From Acidobacteriota bacterium (GTDB taxonomy: Bacteria > Acidobacteriota > Vicinamibacteria > Vicinamibacterales > UBA2999), in assembly GCA_030697165.1 (NCBI GenBank), contig JAUYQQ010000015.1:124001-188000 (forward strand): DNA of 64,000 nucleotides, read 5' to 3'. Position numbers and translations under genes: made by a program. The notes under the pieces were generated by a model, which made no database searches, had not been told where the DNA came from, and worked only from the letters and a program-made list of their open reading frames with translations. The first letter of the stretch is position 1, and every line of letters starts with the position of its first letter. This document shows, piece after piece, positions 1 to 9,333 of this stretch.

Positions 1-562
1 GCCCGAGCGCCAGGCCCGCCAGCGAGGCCAGCGCCAGCCGTACGCGTAGGCCCGTCACCCGTTCCGCGCCGGCCATGAGTGCGAGCGCGCCCGCAATCGA
101 GGCGACCTGAAACGCGGTGGGATAGAACATCATCGATTGCTGAACAGCCAGCGGGTAGATCGCATACAGCCCAGCGGCCGCGAGGCCGGCGCTCGCAGTG
201 CCCGCCAGCAGCCACCCGCCGGCAAAGAGCGACATGAGCGTGATGCATTCGGCGACGGCGGTGAGCACCCAGAACTGCGACGGCACCAGCCAGCCGGACT
301 GCATCAGCCAGCCCATGGGATAGGTCATGCCAACGCGCGTCTGAAATAGCGGGAACAGGCCGTCGAGTGAACGGCCCTGGCTCACGCGTTGCGCGGCCTC
401 GAGGTAACCGAGGTCATCCAACCCGTCGAACTGCGGCGCCAGCGACACGCGAAGGGCGATCGCGGCCACGCCCACGGCCAGCGCCGCGACCACGGCCGGG
501 CGCCCGGCGTCAGCCCACCCGGCGAATGGTGGGCGTGTCGAGCCGGCTGCGGCGCGATTCAT
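1..562 (-). CDS. GT-C type membrane glycosyltransferase (GT39/ArnT-like), 3' end beyond window
   Basis: The frame opens with ATG at 562, has GGAGGAG seven bases upstream and runs off the window edge after 187 codons, so the C-terminus is missing. Visible are a short cytosolic N-terminus, a membrane segment near residues 22-41, an acidic DDLGY motif at residues 49-53 in the first external loop, and at least three further hydrophobic segments (about 97-118, 123-140, 150-165). This is the layout of GT-C glycosyltransferases, which move sugars from polyprenyl-phosphate carriers outside the inner membrane; the acidic pair would be the catalytic site. It overlaps the GT2 gene upstream by 53 bases, so it is the next cistron of the exopolysaccharide operon. 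The family call rests on topology and one motif. Confidence 0.72.
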   Translation of the reverse strand, partial: MNRAAAGSTRPPFAGWADAGRPAVVAALAVGVAAIALRVSLAPQFDGLDDLGYLEAAQRVSQGRSLDGLFPLFQTRVGMTYPMGWLMQSGWLVPSQFWVLTAVAECITLMSLFAGGWLLAGTASAGLAAAGLYAIYPLAVQQSMMFYPTAFQVASIAGALALMAGAERVTGLRVRLALASLAGLALG

Positions 563-1484
563 ACAACATCTCCTCCAACTGGAAGCGCAACCTGGCGATC
601 AGGTCTGCCAGCAGTGCGACCACCCCCAGGAGCAAGCCGAGCAGCACCCCGCCCACGCTGATGGTAATGAGCGAGGTGTACGGGAACGTCTCGCCGGTGC
701 GCAGCCAGTGCATGGTGACGAACAGGCCGGCCAGCACGGCCGGCACCAGCGCCGCCAACGACAGCATGCCGAAGAACTTCATCGGGCTGTAGTCACGGGC
801 GGCGCGGATCAGGACGGGTCCCGACCGCATGCCGTAACGCAGCACGCTGCGCATCATGCGCGACTCGCCCACCGGACGCTCGGCCAGCACCGGCAGCGCC
901 ACTTCCTCGATGGTCAGGCCGACGCGGCTCCAGTTGAGCAGCGACTCGTGAATGTATTCGTAGTCGCTGTGGATATCGACGCGCAACGCCGCCTCGCGCG
1001 ACATCGCGCGAAAGCCGCACGACACGTCCGTGAAGCGCTTGCCGGCAATCCAGCTGACCGCGCCGGTCAGCAACTGGTTGCCGGCCTTCTTGGGCCAGCT
1101 CATGTCGCCGACCAGGTTGCCGTCGGCAAACCGCGAGCACAGCGCGATGTCGGCGCGGCCCTCACGGATGGGCGCAATCAGCCGGACGATGTCTTCGCCT
1201 CGGAACTGGCCGTCGGCGTCCATGCTGACGATGATGTCGGCGCCGGCCCGCAAAGCGGCCGAGACGCCCGAGACGAAGGTCCGGCCGGTGCCCAGGTTAC
1301 GGCTGTGGCGCACCACGGCGGCGCCGTGGCGCTGCGCAATCTGCGACGTCCCATCCGTCGAGCCATCGTCCACGACGATGGTGCGGATGAAGTCGATGCC
1401 GGGCAGGCGCGAGGGAATGCCGTCGAGTACGGCACCGATGGTTGCCGCTTCGTTCAACGCCGGAAGATACACGACCACTTTCAT
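510..1484 (-). CDS. Family 2 glycosyltransferase with C-terminal membrane anchor (DPM1/ArnC-like)
   Basis: This 324-residue protein has a GT-A fold: an N-terminal nucleotide-binding strand, VVDDGSTDG at residues 37-45 and a metal-binding DAD (residues 89-91) in SMDADGQF. The last third holds two long hydrophobic segments (roughly 225-247 and 260-285), as in polyprenyl-phosphate glycosyltransferases such as ArnC and DPM1. It probably loads a sugar onto a lipid carrier on the cytoplasmic face, and the GT-C protein encoded next is the natural user of such a carrier. The start ATG at 1484 overlaps the upstream stop as ATGA, which points to translational coupling. The donor sugar cannot be read from the sequence. 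Confidence 0.88.
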   Translation of the reverse strand: MKVVVYLPALNEAATIGAVLDGIPSRLPGIDFIRTIVVDDGSTDGTSQIAQRHGAAVVRHSRNLGTGRTFVSGVSAALRAGADIIVSMDADGQFRGEDIVRLIAPIREGRADIALCSRFADGNLVGDMSWPKKAGNQLLTGAVSWIAGKRFTDVSCGFRAMSREAALRVDIHSDYEYIHESLLNWSRVGLTIEEVALPVLAERPVGESRMMRSVLRYGMRSGPVLIRAARDYSPMKFFGMLSLAALVPAVLAGLFVTMHWLRTGETFPYTSLITISVGGVLLGLLLGVVALLADLIARLRFQLEEMLYESRRSRLDTPTIRRVG

Positions 1485-4072
1485 GACGACACCATTCGGG
1501 TGAGGAGCAGGACAAGGAGGAGGAGCGCGGCGGCCGAGACCCCCGCGCCGGCAAGCATCAGCCGCTGGACGACGCGACGCCGCAGGGGAACAAACGGGGC
1601 CCGTGACACCATCGGCACCGGCAACGCCTGCGTGGTCGCGAGCGGCAGCGGCCGCATGGGACGCTGAAAGCCATACGCCAGCAGCAACACCAGCGGGCGC
1701 ACCAGGCGGCCGGTCGGCGACGCTTGGAGCGTCGCTATCGAGTACTCGAAGAACTGGTCGGCCCGCTCGAGAAAGCGCCGCCGGGCGACATCGTCCTCGG
1801 CATGACGGGCCGCGAACTCGAACACCGCGGCCTTGCGGATGTCCTGGGCCGCCCACGTTTCAGTGGGGTGCTCGAGACGCTCGGGCGTGTCGAGGTACGG
1901 CCGCTCGTAGGTGGACATCCACTCGGCGTAGTTGAGCAGCACCTCACGGGCATACGCGTACGGGGCATCGAGCAGGCCATGGTCGGCCCGGTGCTCGAGG
2001 TACTTGCCCAGCGTTTGCAGGAACACCGTGTACGACCACCGGTTCTCGGCATCGCGCAGGTTGAACGACTCGGGGTCATCGTCTGGATGCACGCACCGCG
2101 CGATCAACGCGTCGGCCTTGGCCAGGTAGCGCGGGTCGCTGGTCAGCCGGTGGGCGTCGAGCAGGGCGTTGATCGAGTTGCCGGCGCCGCGGCCGGGACC
2201 ATGAAAGTCGGGCGAACGCGTGCCACTGGCAAGGCCCGTGTCGCGATGGTCGATCCAGCGGAAGCGCGACTTGCGACCGTCATCCATGTCCATGACCCAG
2301 TCGGCGAGCTGCACCACGGCGGCGCGCGAGCGTTCTGACCCGGTCAGGCAGTAGTGCAGCAGCAGGCCGCTCGTGTAGTTGTGCTCGGCCGACGGTCCGC
2401 CGCCGGCCGCTCCCGACAGGCGCGAATAGGCGCGGTGCGTGGCCGTGCCGGCCGGCGCGTAATGCTGGGTGTGCCAGAAGTAGCCGCCGTTGTAGGCGGC
2501 CCGGTCACGAGTGGTGTGGTACAGGTCGATGTCGGTGACGTGGCCGGCCAGTTCGTCCATGGCCGCGAACCACCGCGCATCGCCCGTCTGCAGGAAGCGC
2601 GTGGCAAAACCGGCGATGGCGTCGTACTGGTTGTTGTAATGCGACACCATCGCCCCACCCGCCCCACCCGCCCCACCAGCCCCACCCGCCTCATGATCCG
2701 CATAGATCTCGCCGTAGTTGCGCCAGCCATACTCATCCACCTGCTCGCGGCGCTGGCGGAACGACTGCTCGCCCTGGATCGCGTGATTGACCAGCGCCTC
2801 GTAGCCCTCTCGCGACGCCGCGGTCCCGGCGCCGAGTGGCGACCAGCAGCCGGCGTGCCGGTAGGCTTCCGCATCGGCGGCGACTTGCAGTGGTGAACGC
2901 GCCCACGCGAGCGGCTCGGCCGACACGGTGTCGCGGCCGCAGCACACGACGAAGGTCAAGGTCGTGCGCTCGCCGCCCTGCAACTCGTGGAGACCGGCGC
3001 TTTCGCGTGGCAGGAGGCCAATGCGACAGTCCTCGCCGCCGGCCGTCAACATCTTCGGAAACAGTTCCCAGTAGCGCGGCATGGCCACGGTCATCCGCGA
3101 GGCGCCGCTGCCGATCGACACGACCGGTGTCGCCCGCCATCCCGCCTGTTCGCCGCCCTGCCGCAACGCGCGGAAGCCGCGGAAGGCCAGCGGCACGGCG
3201 CCCTGGCTGTTCACGTGCGTGGCGTGATCCCAGTGCTCGCCGCCACTCGAATCCTGGTAGACGGCACACAGCTCACCGGCCGGCGACATCGGCTCGGTGC
3301 GATCGAGCGAGGCCCACACGTCGGCGGGCAGACCCGGCTGGCGCACCATCCGGACCGACAGATCGCGGATCAGCGCCGAGCCGGGATCGCCGAGATCCCA
3401 AATCCCACCGGCGTGCTTTGCCGCTTGCGGATTGGTCACCGACACCTCGACGCGGACGGCGCCGAGCCCGGCGTGGAACTGCAGGCGCACGGTCGCATCG
3501 AGCCAGTCGGCGCCATCGCCGGCCGCGAGCACACCGTCCAGGCGCACCATGGCGGTCAGCGGACCGGCGCGCTCAACCGTGGCGCGGCGAATCGCCAACT
3601 CGTAGTGCCGGCCGTCACCGTCTTCGGCTTCGAGCGTGGTGGCTGCCAGTAGCGACATCCCGTCCACCTGCGCATCGGTGAACAACGACGGTCCGCTGCG
3701 CGCGATGTCGAAACGGGCGGCCCCCGTGACCACGCTGATGCACGCACCGGCGTGATCGATCGACAGCGGTGATGCGGGGGTGACCAGGCCGTCGGCGTGA
3801 GGCACCAGCATGTAGCTCGAGGCTTCTCCCGGAATCAGGTCGGCCTGGAACTCGACCAGCAGCCAACGCACCGAGCCATCGCCCCACCGGTCGAGCGTCG
3901 TGGTCTGCAGTGGGACCGGGCCACCGGTCGGTGCAAACAGCGACCACAACTGCCCGCGGTGCACCTGCCCGCGCGGACACGCGACGCCAATCGACACGGG
4001 CTCGCCGTGCCGCTCGAACGGCGGCGCCGCTGGGTCCAGGGCGACACGAATGGGGATCGGCCGGCTGCTCAT
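1481..4072 (-). CDS. RIFT-barrel (PcRGLX/YetA-like) protein with C-terminal membrane anchor
   Basis: This 863-residue protein starts without a signal peptide. Its N-terminal half is beta-rich (for example RWGDGSVRWLLVEF near residue 65) and resembles the RIFT-barrel domains of exo-rhamnogalacturonan lyase PcRGLX/YetA proteins. The C-terminal half is rich in aromatic residues and helices, like an alpha/alpha toroid. A single hydrophobic helix at about 838-860 ends the protein, so it is likely tail-anchored. A glycine-rich run around residue 470 is encoded by a 9-bp minisatellite. Its place in an exopolysaccharide operon suggests polysaccharide cleavage or modification, but no catalytic residues are identified and polarity across the membrane is uncertain. 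It is coupled to the next gene by ATGA. Confidence 0.7.
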   Translation of the reverse strand: MSSRPIPIRVALDPAAPPFERHGEPVSIGVACPRGQVHRGQLWSLFAPTGGPVPLQTTTLDRWGDGSVRWLLVEFQADLIPGEASSYMLVPHADGLVTPASPLSIDHAGACISVVTGAARFDIARSGPSLFTDAQVDGMSLLAATTLEAEDGDGRHYELAIRRATVERAGPLTAMVRLDGVLAAGDGADWLDATVRLQFHAGLGAVRVEVSVTNPQAAKHAGGIWDLGDPGSALIRDLSVRMVRQPGLPADVWASLDRTEPMSPAGELCAVYQDSSGGEHWDHATHVNSQGAVPLAFRGFRALRQGGEQAGWRATPVVSIGSGASRMTVAMPRYWELFPKMLTAGGEDCRIGLLPRESAGLHELQGGERTTLTFVVCCGRDTVSAEPLAWARSPLQVAADAEAYRHAGCWSPLGAGTAASREGYEALVNHAIQGEQSFRQRREQVDEYGWRNYGEIYADHEAGGAGGAGGAGGAMVSHYNNQYDAIAGFATRFLQTGDARWFAAMDELAGHVTDIDLYHTTRDRAAYNGGYFWHTQHYAPAGTATHRAYSRLSGAAGGGPSAEHNYTSGLLLHYCLTGSERSRAAVVQLADWVMDMDDGRKSRFRWIDHRDTGLASGTRSPDFHGPGRGAGNSINALLDAHRLTSDPRYLAKADALIARCVHPDDDPESFNLRDAENRWSYTVFLQTLGKYLEHRADHGLLDAPYAYAREVLLNYAEWMSTYERPYLDTPERLEHPTETWAAQDIRKAAVFEFAARHAEDDVARRRFLERADQFFEYSIATLQASPTGRLVRPLVLLLAYGFQRPMRPLPLATTQALPVPMVSRAPFVPLRRRVVQRLMLAGAGVSAAALLLLVLLLTRMVSS
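2652..2690. repeat. 9-bp minisatellite GCCCCACCC inside the RIFT-barrel gene
   Basis: A little over four copies of the 9-mer GCCCCACCC (one with final A) lie in tandem. Because the unit is three codons long the frame is kept; on the coding (minus) strand it reads as a Gly-Gly-Ala run. The same DNA unit recurs at 22360-22410 in the opposite coding orientation. Confidence 0.9.
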
Positions 4073-4075
4073 GGC

Positions 4076-5107
4076 CTAAGGAATCGCCCGGACGATCATC
4101 GGGCCGACGCGGAGGGTCAGCGCCAGCGGCAAGCGTTGCCAGAGCGCAATGGCCAGCTGGAACTTCGGGTTCGCCGGGCTCACGTTCGGCAGGGCCTGCG
4201 CCGACTTCAGCTGGTACTCCCAGTGGAGCGGCAACGGTTCGGCGCCCCACTGTTGCTTGAATTTGAAGGTGCCTTCGTTCGGGGTTGAGCGGCCCATGTC
4301 GAACACCGCGCAGCCGGCCTCGCCCGCGAACTGGATGGCGTCCCAGTAGAGCAACGTGTTCGGCGACAGCGCGTTGTAGTCGCGGATGGACGATGCCCAC
4401 GGCAACTGCGTCATGCGCGCGGTGCGATAGGTCAGGCCGGCCGCGACCGGACGCCCGTCGAGCCGCACCACGTGGATCGTCGCGCGGTCGGGAAACACGC
4501 CGCACACTTCCTCGAACAGGCGCCGTGAATACACCGGCGTACCCAAATCGCGCATGTTGCGCGCGAACACGGCGTAGAAGTCGTCAACCAGTTCGGCGCC
4601 ACCGCGGTCCACCGTCAACCCGGACTTCTCGGCCTTCCGTACCTGGTTGCGCACCTTGCGGTCGAGCCCCTCCCACATGCCCGGCGCCAGCGGCAGCCGC
4701 ATCGAGACCTTGTGCTGCTTGCAGGGCAGGTCGGGAAACTGCGCCGTCACGTGACGGAGTTCCACGTGACGGCAATGCCTGGCTTCGGCTTCGCGACGTG
4801 ACGCCGCCACCAGCGCCTGCCCGCTCGCCACATCGTCGGCCAGCACCCCACCGTAGTTCAGGAACGGCAGCGAGGTGAGGGTGTGACCAAAGAGCAAGCT
4901 CTTGATTTCGACGAGCGGCAGCACTCCGGTCACGACGCGGTCGCGACGCGCGATCAGGTAGATCGAGTCGTGGTCGAAGGCGCGCTTGAAAACGTCGCGC
5001 CATCCCCAGTCGTGGTATCCGGCTTCATCGTGGGCCGATGATACGTACTGCTGCCAGTCGTCGCGATCCGCGGGTGTTGCCGCGGTTACGGTCAGTTCAG
5101 CGCGCAT
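4076..5107 (-). CDS. FemAB-like protein of XrtA/PEP-CTERM exopolysaccharide loci
   Basis: This 343-residue protein has two GNAT-like halves, as in FemAB/FemX aminoacyl transferases, and carries the features of the exosortase-associated FemAB-related family: a DxGW segment near residue 34, a basic stretch WEGLDRKVRNQVRKAEKSG in the middle, and FDMGRSTPNEGTFKFKQQWG near the C-terminus. It probably acylates or otherwise modifies an EPS precursor or a cell-surface peptide in the cytosol; the substrate is unknown. The chosen ATG at 5107 overlaps the upstream stop by 11 bases; an in-frame ATG at 5125 is possible but would deepen the overlap. Neither start has a strong ribosome binding site. Confidence 0.85.
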   Translation of the reverse strand: MRAELTVTAATPADRDDWQQYVSSAHDEAGYHDWGWRDVFKRAFDHDSIYLIARRDRVVTGVLPLVEIKSLLFGHTLTSLPFLNYGGVLADDVASGQALVAASRREAEARHCRHVELRHVTAQFPDLPCKQHKVSMRLPLAPGMWEGLDRKVRNQVRKAEKSGLTVDRGGAELVDDFYAVFARNMRDLGTPVYSRRLFEEVCGVFPDRATIHVVRLDGRPVAAGLTYRTARMTQLPWASSIRDYNALSPNTLLYWDAIQFAGEAGCAVFDMGRSTPNEGTFKFKQQWGAEPLPLHWEYQLKSAQALPNVSPANPKFQLAIALWQRLPLALTLRVGPMIVRAIP

Positions 5108-5969
5108 AAGCCAATCCGGGGGCATGACTGCCGATGGTGGTGGCCCGCAGCGCCAGCACGGATGCGATCGAGTCGAAACGAAACTCGGTCAAGAGGCGAT
5201 CGAGCCGGTGGCGGGTGGCGCCGAGGCCGGTGTAGTGGCGCATCGCCGTCATGCGAGACACCTGGAACCTGGGCTGATCCGGGTCGATCTCCCACGGATG
5301 CAGATAAAAGGTGACCGGCTGACGCTCGGTCTTGTTGACATGACCGATGCCCCATCGCGTCCAGGCGTACGGCAACAGCCTGAAGTAGCCGCCGCCGGCG
5401 ATGGGCAGGTTGGTGCCGGCGACGCGGGCCGTGGATCCCGGCACTTCGACAATGCGCCCGGCGGGCCGCTCGATCACGTGGGCATGGCGCGGCGCGTCGG
5501 CGATGCCGTAGCGGTCGTGATGAATCGGGAAGATGCTGGCGTCGTAGTCGTGCCCTTCTTCGATCAGCACGTCGAGCGCCCACAGGCTGGCCTTGGTCAC
5601 CGTGAAGCTGGGCGCGCGGTAGCCCCGCACCGCGCGGCCGGATACGTCCTCGATCGTCTGCTTGGCGCGCCGCACATCCTCGCGAAACTGCGCCGGCGTC
5701 AACGCGTAGACCAACTCGTGGTGATAGCCGTGCGACGCCACCTCGTGACCGAGTTCGGCAATCTCTCTCACCAGGGAGGGAAATCGTTGCGCCACCCAAC
5801 CCAGCACGAAGAACGTCGAGCTGACGCCATGCTCCTGGAACACGGCGAGCAGGTTGCGGGTGTTGGCAACCACCCGGCTTTCGAAACCGCTCCACTGCGC
5901 CCGGGTCACCACCCGTTCGAACGCCGAGACCTGGAAGTAGTCCTCGACGTCCACACTCATCGCATTCAC
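5097..5969 (-). CDS. XrtA-associated polysaccharide deacetylase (DUF3473)
   Basis: This 290-residue protein is a NodB-type deacetylase with a DUF3473 C-terminal extension. Visible motifs are SVDVEDYFQVSAFE at the N-terminus (catalytic base and metal Asp), SHGYHH (metal His), RAPSF (substrate groove) and YLHPWEID near the C-terminus. The family removes N-acetyl groups from amino sugars of the exopolysaccharide and is a marker of exosortase/PEP-CTERM EPS clusters. The GTG at 5969 was chosen because family members begin with a short NAM(S/T)VDVEDYF leader; ATG at 5960 is the alternative. A 62-base gap separates it from the sugar transferase upstream, and it overlaps the FemAB-like gene downstream. 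Confidence 0.88.
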   Translation of the reverse strand: MNAMSVDVEDYFQVSAFERVVTRAQWSGFESRVVANTRNLLAVFQEHGVSSTFFVLGWVAQRFPSLVREIAELGHEVASHGYHHELVYALTPAQFREDVRRAKQTIEDVSGRAVRGYRAPSFTVTKASLWALDVLIEEGHDYDASIFPIHHDRYGIADAPRHAHVIERPAGRIVEVPGSTARVAGTNLPIAGGGYFRLLPYAWTRWGIGHVNKTERQPVTFYLHPWEIDPDQPRFQVSRMTAMRHYTGLGATRHRLDRLLTEFRFDSIASVLALRATTIGSHAPGLAYAR

Positions 5970-6031
5970 TTTGGGCTGCCGCCGGTCCAGGCCCGGCCAT
6001 CGGCCGGGGCCCCGCCGGTCACCGCCGGGGC

Positions 6032-7420
6032 TCACCGCGCACCCCGCCGCAGCAGGACGGTCTTGACCGTTTCCAGCGCAATCACGAGGTCGAACCGCAT
6101 CGACAGGTTCTTGACGTAGTAGAGGTCGTACTGCATCTTCTCGATCGCGTCTTCGACGCTGGCGCCGTAGCTGTAGCGCACCTGCGCCCAGCCGGTCAGT
6201 CCCGGCTTGACGACGTGGCGCTGGCCGTAGAACGGAATCTGCTCGGTGAGCTGCGCCACGAACGACGGCCGCTCGGGTCGCGGACCGATCAGGCTCATCT
6301 CGCCGCACAGCACATTCCACAACTGCGGGATCTCATCGAGCCGCGTCTTGCGCATGAACCGGCCGACCGACGTGACGCGGGGGTCGTTGGCACCGCTCCA
6401 GATCGGCCCGGTCCGGGCTTCGGCATCGGTCCGCATGGTGCGGAACTTGTGGATGGTGAACCCCTGGCCGTTGAGGCCGACCCGCTCCTGGTGGTACAGG
6501 ATCGGGTCGTTCTTCGATTCGAGCTTCACGACAATCGCCGCAATCAGCATCAACGGCGACGCCAGGATCAGGCCGGACACCGCGGCGACGATGTCGAAGG
6601 CGCGCTTGGCCGCCAGCAGCGTGCGCGTCTTGCGGAACCCGGCCGAGAAGATCAGCCAGCTCGGGCGCAGGTTCTCGAGGGCAATCTTGCCGGTGTACTC
6701 CTCGTAAACCGAGGCGAGGTGATCGAACGCCACGCCGCTGCGCAGGCGCACGTCGAGCAGCTGGCCCATGGGCAGCTTGCCGCGTTCGTCCGACAGGCTG
6801 ACGACCACCCGGTCCACCCGCAAGCTGGCGGTGAGAGCGGGAATGTCGTCGATCGTTCCCACCACGCCGGGATTGATCACCGGTGCGCCCACCCGGGCCG
6901 GATCGGGATCGACAAAGCCGACGATATCAACGCCGAATTCGTGGCGTCGCTCGAACAACTCGCGCGCCAGCGTGACCGCGGCCGGGCTGGTGCCCACAAG
7001 CAACAGCCGCTCGCGCGGGGCCAGGTGGCTGGTCACCCACTCGAAGGCCGATCGCCAGGCAATGACCAGCAGCAGGGCGAGCGCGGCGAACAGCAGAAAC
7101 ATGCCCTGTTCGACCACCAGCAGCGGGAACAGCCAGTAAGTGATGCCCAGGATTAGCGAGGTCGCGCCAATGGCCCGCACGATGCGCACCGCCAGATCGC
7201 GGACGCTCGTGATGGTGCGCAGGTCGTAGAGATCGACGTAGTGCAGCGACACCTGGCACACCAGCACCACCAGCATCACCCGTAACACCGCCGTGTTGTC
7301 GGTGAGCAACTGCCAGGCGTACGGGCCCGCCACCACGAAGCTGCTGATAATCACCGCAGCAATCAGCAGCAGGGCTTCGCCGCTGACCAGGACCACCGAT
7401 CGCCAGGCTCTACTGAACAT
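6032..7420 (-). CDS. Polyprenyl-phosphate sugar-1-phosphate transferase (XrtA-type, WbaP/WcaJ family)
   Basis: The 462-residue protein starts the EPS repeat unit by putting a sugar-1-phosphate on undecaprenyl phosphate. The N-terminal half has four or five membrane helices (within residues 5-130) and a Rossmann-like CoA-binding-3 region (about 135-250, GTSPAAVTLARELFERRHEFG). The C-terminal catalytic module carries KRAFDIVAA, RVGLNGQGFTIHKFRTM, TRLDEIPQLWNVLCGEMSLIGPRP in pieces, and KPGLTGWAQV. Full length and this domain order fit the PEP-CTERM sugar transferase family. The start ATG at 7420 overlaps the end of the kinase gene upstream; an ATG at 7444 would add eight residues and is less likely. 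Confidence 0.92.
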   Translation of the reverse strand: MFSRAWRSVVLVSGEALLLIAAVIISSFVVAGPYAWQLLTDNTAVLRVMLVVLVCQVSLHYVDLYDLRTITSVRDLAVRIVRAIGATSLILGITYWLFPLLVVEQGMFLLFAALALLLVIAWRSAFEWVTSHLAPRERLLLVGTSPAAVTLARELFERRHEFGVDIVGFVDPDPARVGAPVINPGVVGTIDDIPALTASLRVDRVVVSLSDERGKLPMGQLLDVRLRSGVAFDHLASVYEEYTGKIALENLRPSWLIFSAGFRKTRTLLAAKRAFDIVAAVSGLILASPLMLIAAIVVKLESKNDPILYHQERVGLNGQGFTIHKFRTMRTDAEARTGPIWSGANDPRVTSVGRFMRKTRLDEIPQLWNVLCGEMSLIGPRPERPSFVAQLTEQIPFYGQRHVVKPGLTGWAQVRYSYGASVEDAIEKMQYDLYYVKNLSMRFDLVIALETVKTVLLRRGAR

Positions 7421-8384
7421 GGGGCACGCCCCGACCCTTGCCAAACCACCGCGACCAGCGCGGCCGCTGTTCCTGTGCCACGGCCCCGCTGCGCGCGTAG
7501 TAGCCGTACCCCGAGGGCATGCCCGACTGCTCGGCGCGGTTCAGGACCACGCCCAGAATGCGCGACGGCCCAATCGCCTGCGCTGCGCGCTGCACCATGG
7601 GGTACGGCGTGGACTGCGCGCTGACCACGAGCAGCGCCGTATCGATCATCGACGCCAGCAGGTTGGCGTCGGGCAGGATCGCGATCGGCGGCGTATCGAC
7701 CACCACCCAGTCGAACGCATCGCGCGCCTCGTCCAGCAGTTGCTTCATCGCCCCCGACACCAGCGTGCTCATGGGGTCGGCGGTCGCGCGGCCCGCCGTC
7801 AGCACCCACAGGGTGGGCGTGATCTGATGCACCGGCAGCTGGCCACCGCCCGGGCTGTTCAGGCTGTCGGTCAGTCCCGGGCCATCGGGCAGGCCGAACA
7901 GATCCTTGATCCGCGGGCGCCGCAGGTCGGCGTCCACCAACAGCACCCGCCGCTGGTACGACTCGCTGAGGGTGAGGGCCAGGTTGGTGGCGGTCAGCGT
8001 CTTGCCTTCGGAGGGCAAGGCGCTCGTCACCATCACGCTGCGGTAACCCGACGCGCTTTGGGCGTGATGCAGCACCGCCGCCAGGTGGCGATACTGCTCC
8101 ACCAGCGCCGACTCGGCATCGCCAATGACCAGCCGGCTGCGCTCAGCGGGATCAAATCGCGAGGCCAGCGTGGCCGGCGAGGGTGCCGCCGCGATCGGCG
8201 TGTCAATAACCGGTGCCACGAGGGGGGCGATCACCGGAGCGATGAAAGGGATCGCCGCCGGCACGTCGGCCACCCGCTCGTCGAGCGGGAACTGCCACGC
8301 GGGCGCCGGTGCATCGTCTCGAAACATCACGCTGTCGGCCGACGTGTCGGCGGCGCGCTTGAGGGCTTCACTGAGTCGTGTCAT
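7410..8384 (-). CDS. Tyrosine autokinase of the EPS export machinery (CpsD/BY-kinase type)
   Basis: This 324-residue cytosolic BY-kinase has a low-complexity N-terminal third (Ala/Pro-rich) and a P-loop kinase domain: Walker A SALPSEGKT at about 121-129, Walker A' LLVDADLRRP, and Walker B VVVDTPP. It lacks membrane helices, so it must work with the separate GumC/Wzz-like membrane protein (9334-10887), the usual split arrangement. The tail is Tyr-containing (GYGYYARSG) but lacks the long Tyr cluster of enterobacterial Wzc. ATG at 8384 is 11 bases after the ATPase stop. The pair is expected to control chain length and polymer export by cyclic phosphorylation. Confidence 0.92.
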   Translation of the reverse strand: MTRLSEALKRAADTSADSVMFRDDAPAPAWQFPLDERVADVPAAIPFIAPVIAPLVAPVIDTPIAAAPSPATLASRFDPAERSRLVIGDAESALVEQYRHLAAVLHHAQSASGYRSVMVTSALPSEGKTLTATNLALTLSESYQRRVLLVDADLRRPRIKDLFGLPDGPGLTDSLNSPGGGQLPVHQITPTLWVLTAGRATADPMSTLVSGAMKQLLDEARDAFDWVVVDTPPIAILPDANLLASMIDTALLVVSAQSTPYPMVQRAAQAIGPSRILGVVLNRAEQSGMPSGYGYYARSGAVAQEQRPRWSRWFGKGRGVPHVQ

Positions 8385-8395
8385 GGTCGGCAGCC

Positions 8396-9331
8396 TTAGA
8401 AAAACGAGAAACGGCGGGGGCGCGTAACGCCCGCAAACATCGGGGCCCGCGCGGGCGCGGGCATGGGCATGGGCACGGGTTCGCGCATGAACTCGTCGGC
8501 CGGGACCGCCGGCGTGTCGGGTGCGCCGAACGACAGCGAGCGGCACACCTCGAAGATCGTCCCGGCGCCGACGGGCTTCTGGTCCGCGGCAAACCCGTTC
8601 ACAAGGGCGTTGTCGCAGATCACGCTGATGATCCGAGGGATGCCCTTCGACCGCTCGTGAATGGCCACCACGGCATCGCGCGAGAACAACCGGGGGGCCT
8701 CGCCCCCTGCGGTCTTGATGCGGCCGGCGACATAAGCCGCCGTGTCCTTGAGGCTGAGCGGCGTCAGCTCGCAGCGCAGCACGACGCGCTGTTTCAACTG
8801 CCGCAGCTGCGGCTCGTCGAGCCGGCCGGCCAGTTCGGGCTGCCCGACCAGCGCCACCGCCAGCGATCGACCCGAAGCGGCCTCGGCATTGGTCAGCAGC
8901 CGGATCTCTTCCAGCAGCTCGTAGGGCACACTCTGGGCTTCGTCCACGACCAGCGCCAGCACGTGCCGATCGGCGGCCTTGCTGGTCAGCGCCAGTTCGA
9001 GTTCGCGCAGAAACTGCACTTTCGAACGCCCGGCTTCGGCGCTGAAGCCGAAGCCGTCGGCGAGGTACTCGAAGAACTCATCCCGCGTCAGCGTGGGATT
9101 GGACAGGTGCACGATCGTGGCGGTGCCGGCCGCGGCTTGCAGCGCTGCCCGCACCAGCGTGGTCTTGCCGGTGCCGGCCTCGCCCACCAGCATGGTGATG
9201 CCGGGACGGCCGCTGAGGCCGTACTGCAAATGTACCAGCGCTTCCTTGTGCTGGGGCGTAAAGCACAAGAACCGGGGATTGGGCGACAGGTCGAAGGGCC
9301 GCTCGTGCAGCCCGTAATACCGTTCATACAT
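8396..9331 (-). CDS. ExeA/GspA-like AAA ATPase of XrtA EPS loci
   Basis: The 311-residue protein starts MYERYYGLHERPFDLSPNP, the signature opening of the ExeA-like ATPases found in exosortase clusters. Walker A GEAGTGKT lies at residues 50-57, and Walker B ALVVDEAQ ends at 133. It lacks the peptidoglycan-binding C-terminal domain of true GspA, so it is a soluble ATPase of about 310 residues. Its biochemical role in EPS assembly is not known. It follows the chain-length gene with only a two-base gap (stop at 9334-9336, ATG at 9331), which indicates a single transcript. Confidence 0.9.
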   Translation of the reverse strand: MYERYYGLHERPFDLSPNPRFLCFTPQHKEALVHLQYGLSGRPGITMLVGEAGTGKTTLVRAALQAAAGTATIVHLSNPTLTRDEFFEYLADGFGFSAEAGRSKVQFLRELELALTSKAADRHVLALVVDEAQSVPYELLEEIRLLTNAEAASGRSLAVALVGQPELAGRLDEPQLRQLKQRVVLRCELTPLSLKDTAAYVAGRIKTAGGEAPRLFSRDAVVAIHERSKGIPRIISVICDNALVNGFAADQKPVGAGTIFEVCRSLSFGAPDTPAVPADEFMREPVPMPMPAPARAPMFAGVTRPRRFSFF

Positions 9332-9333
9332 GA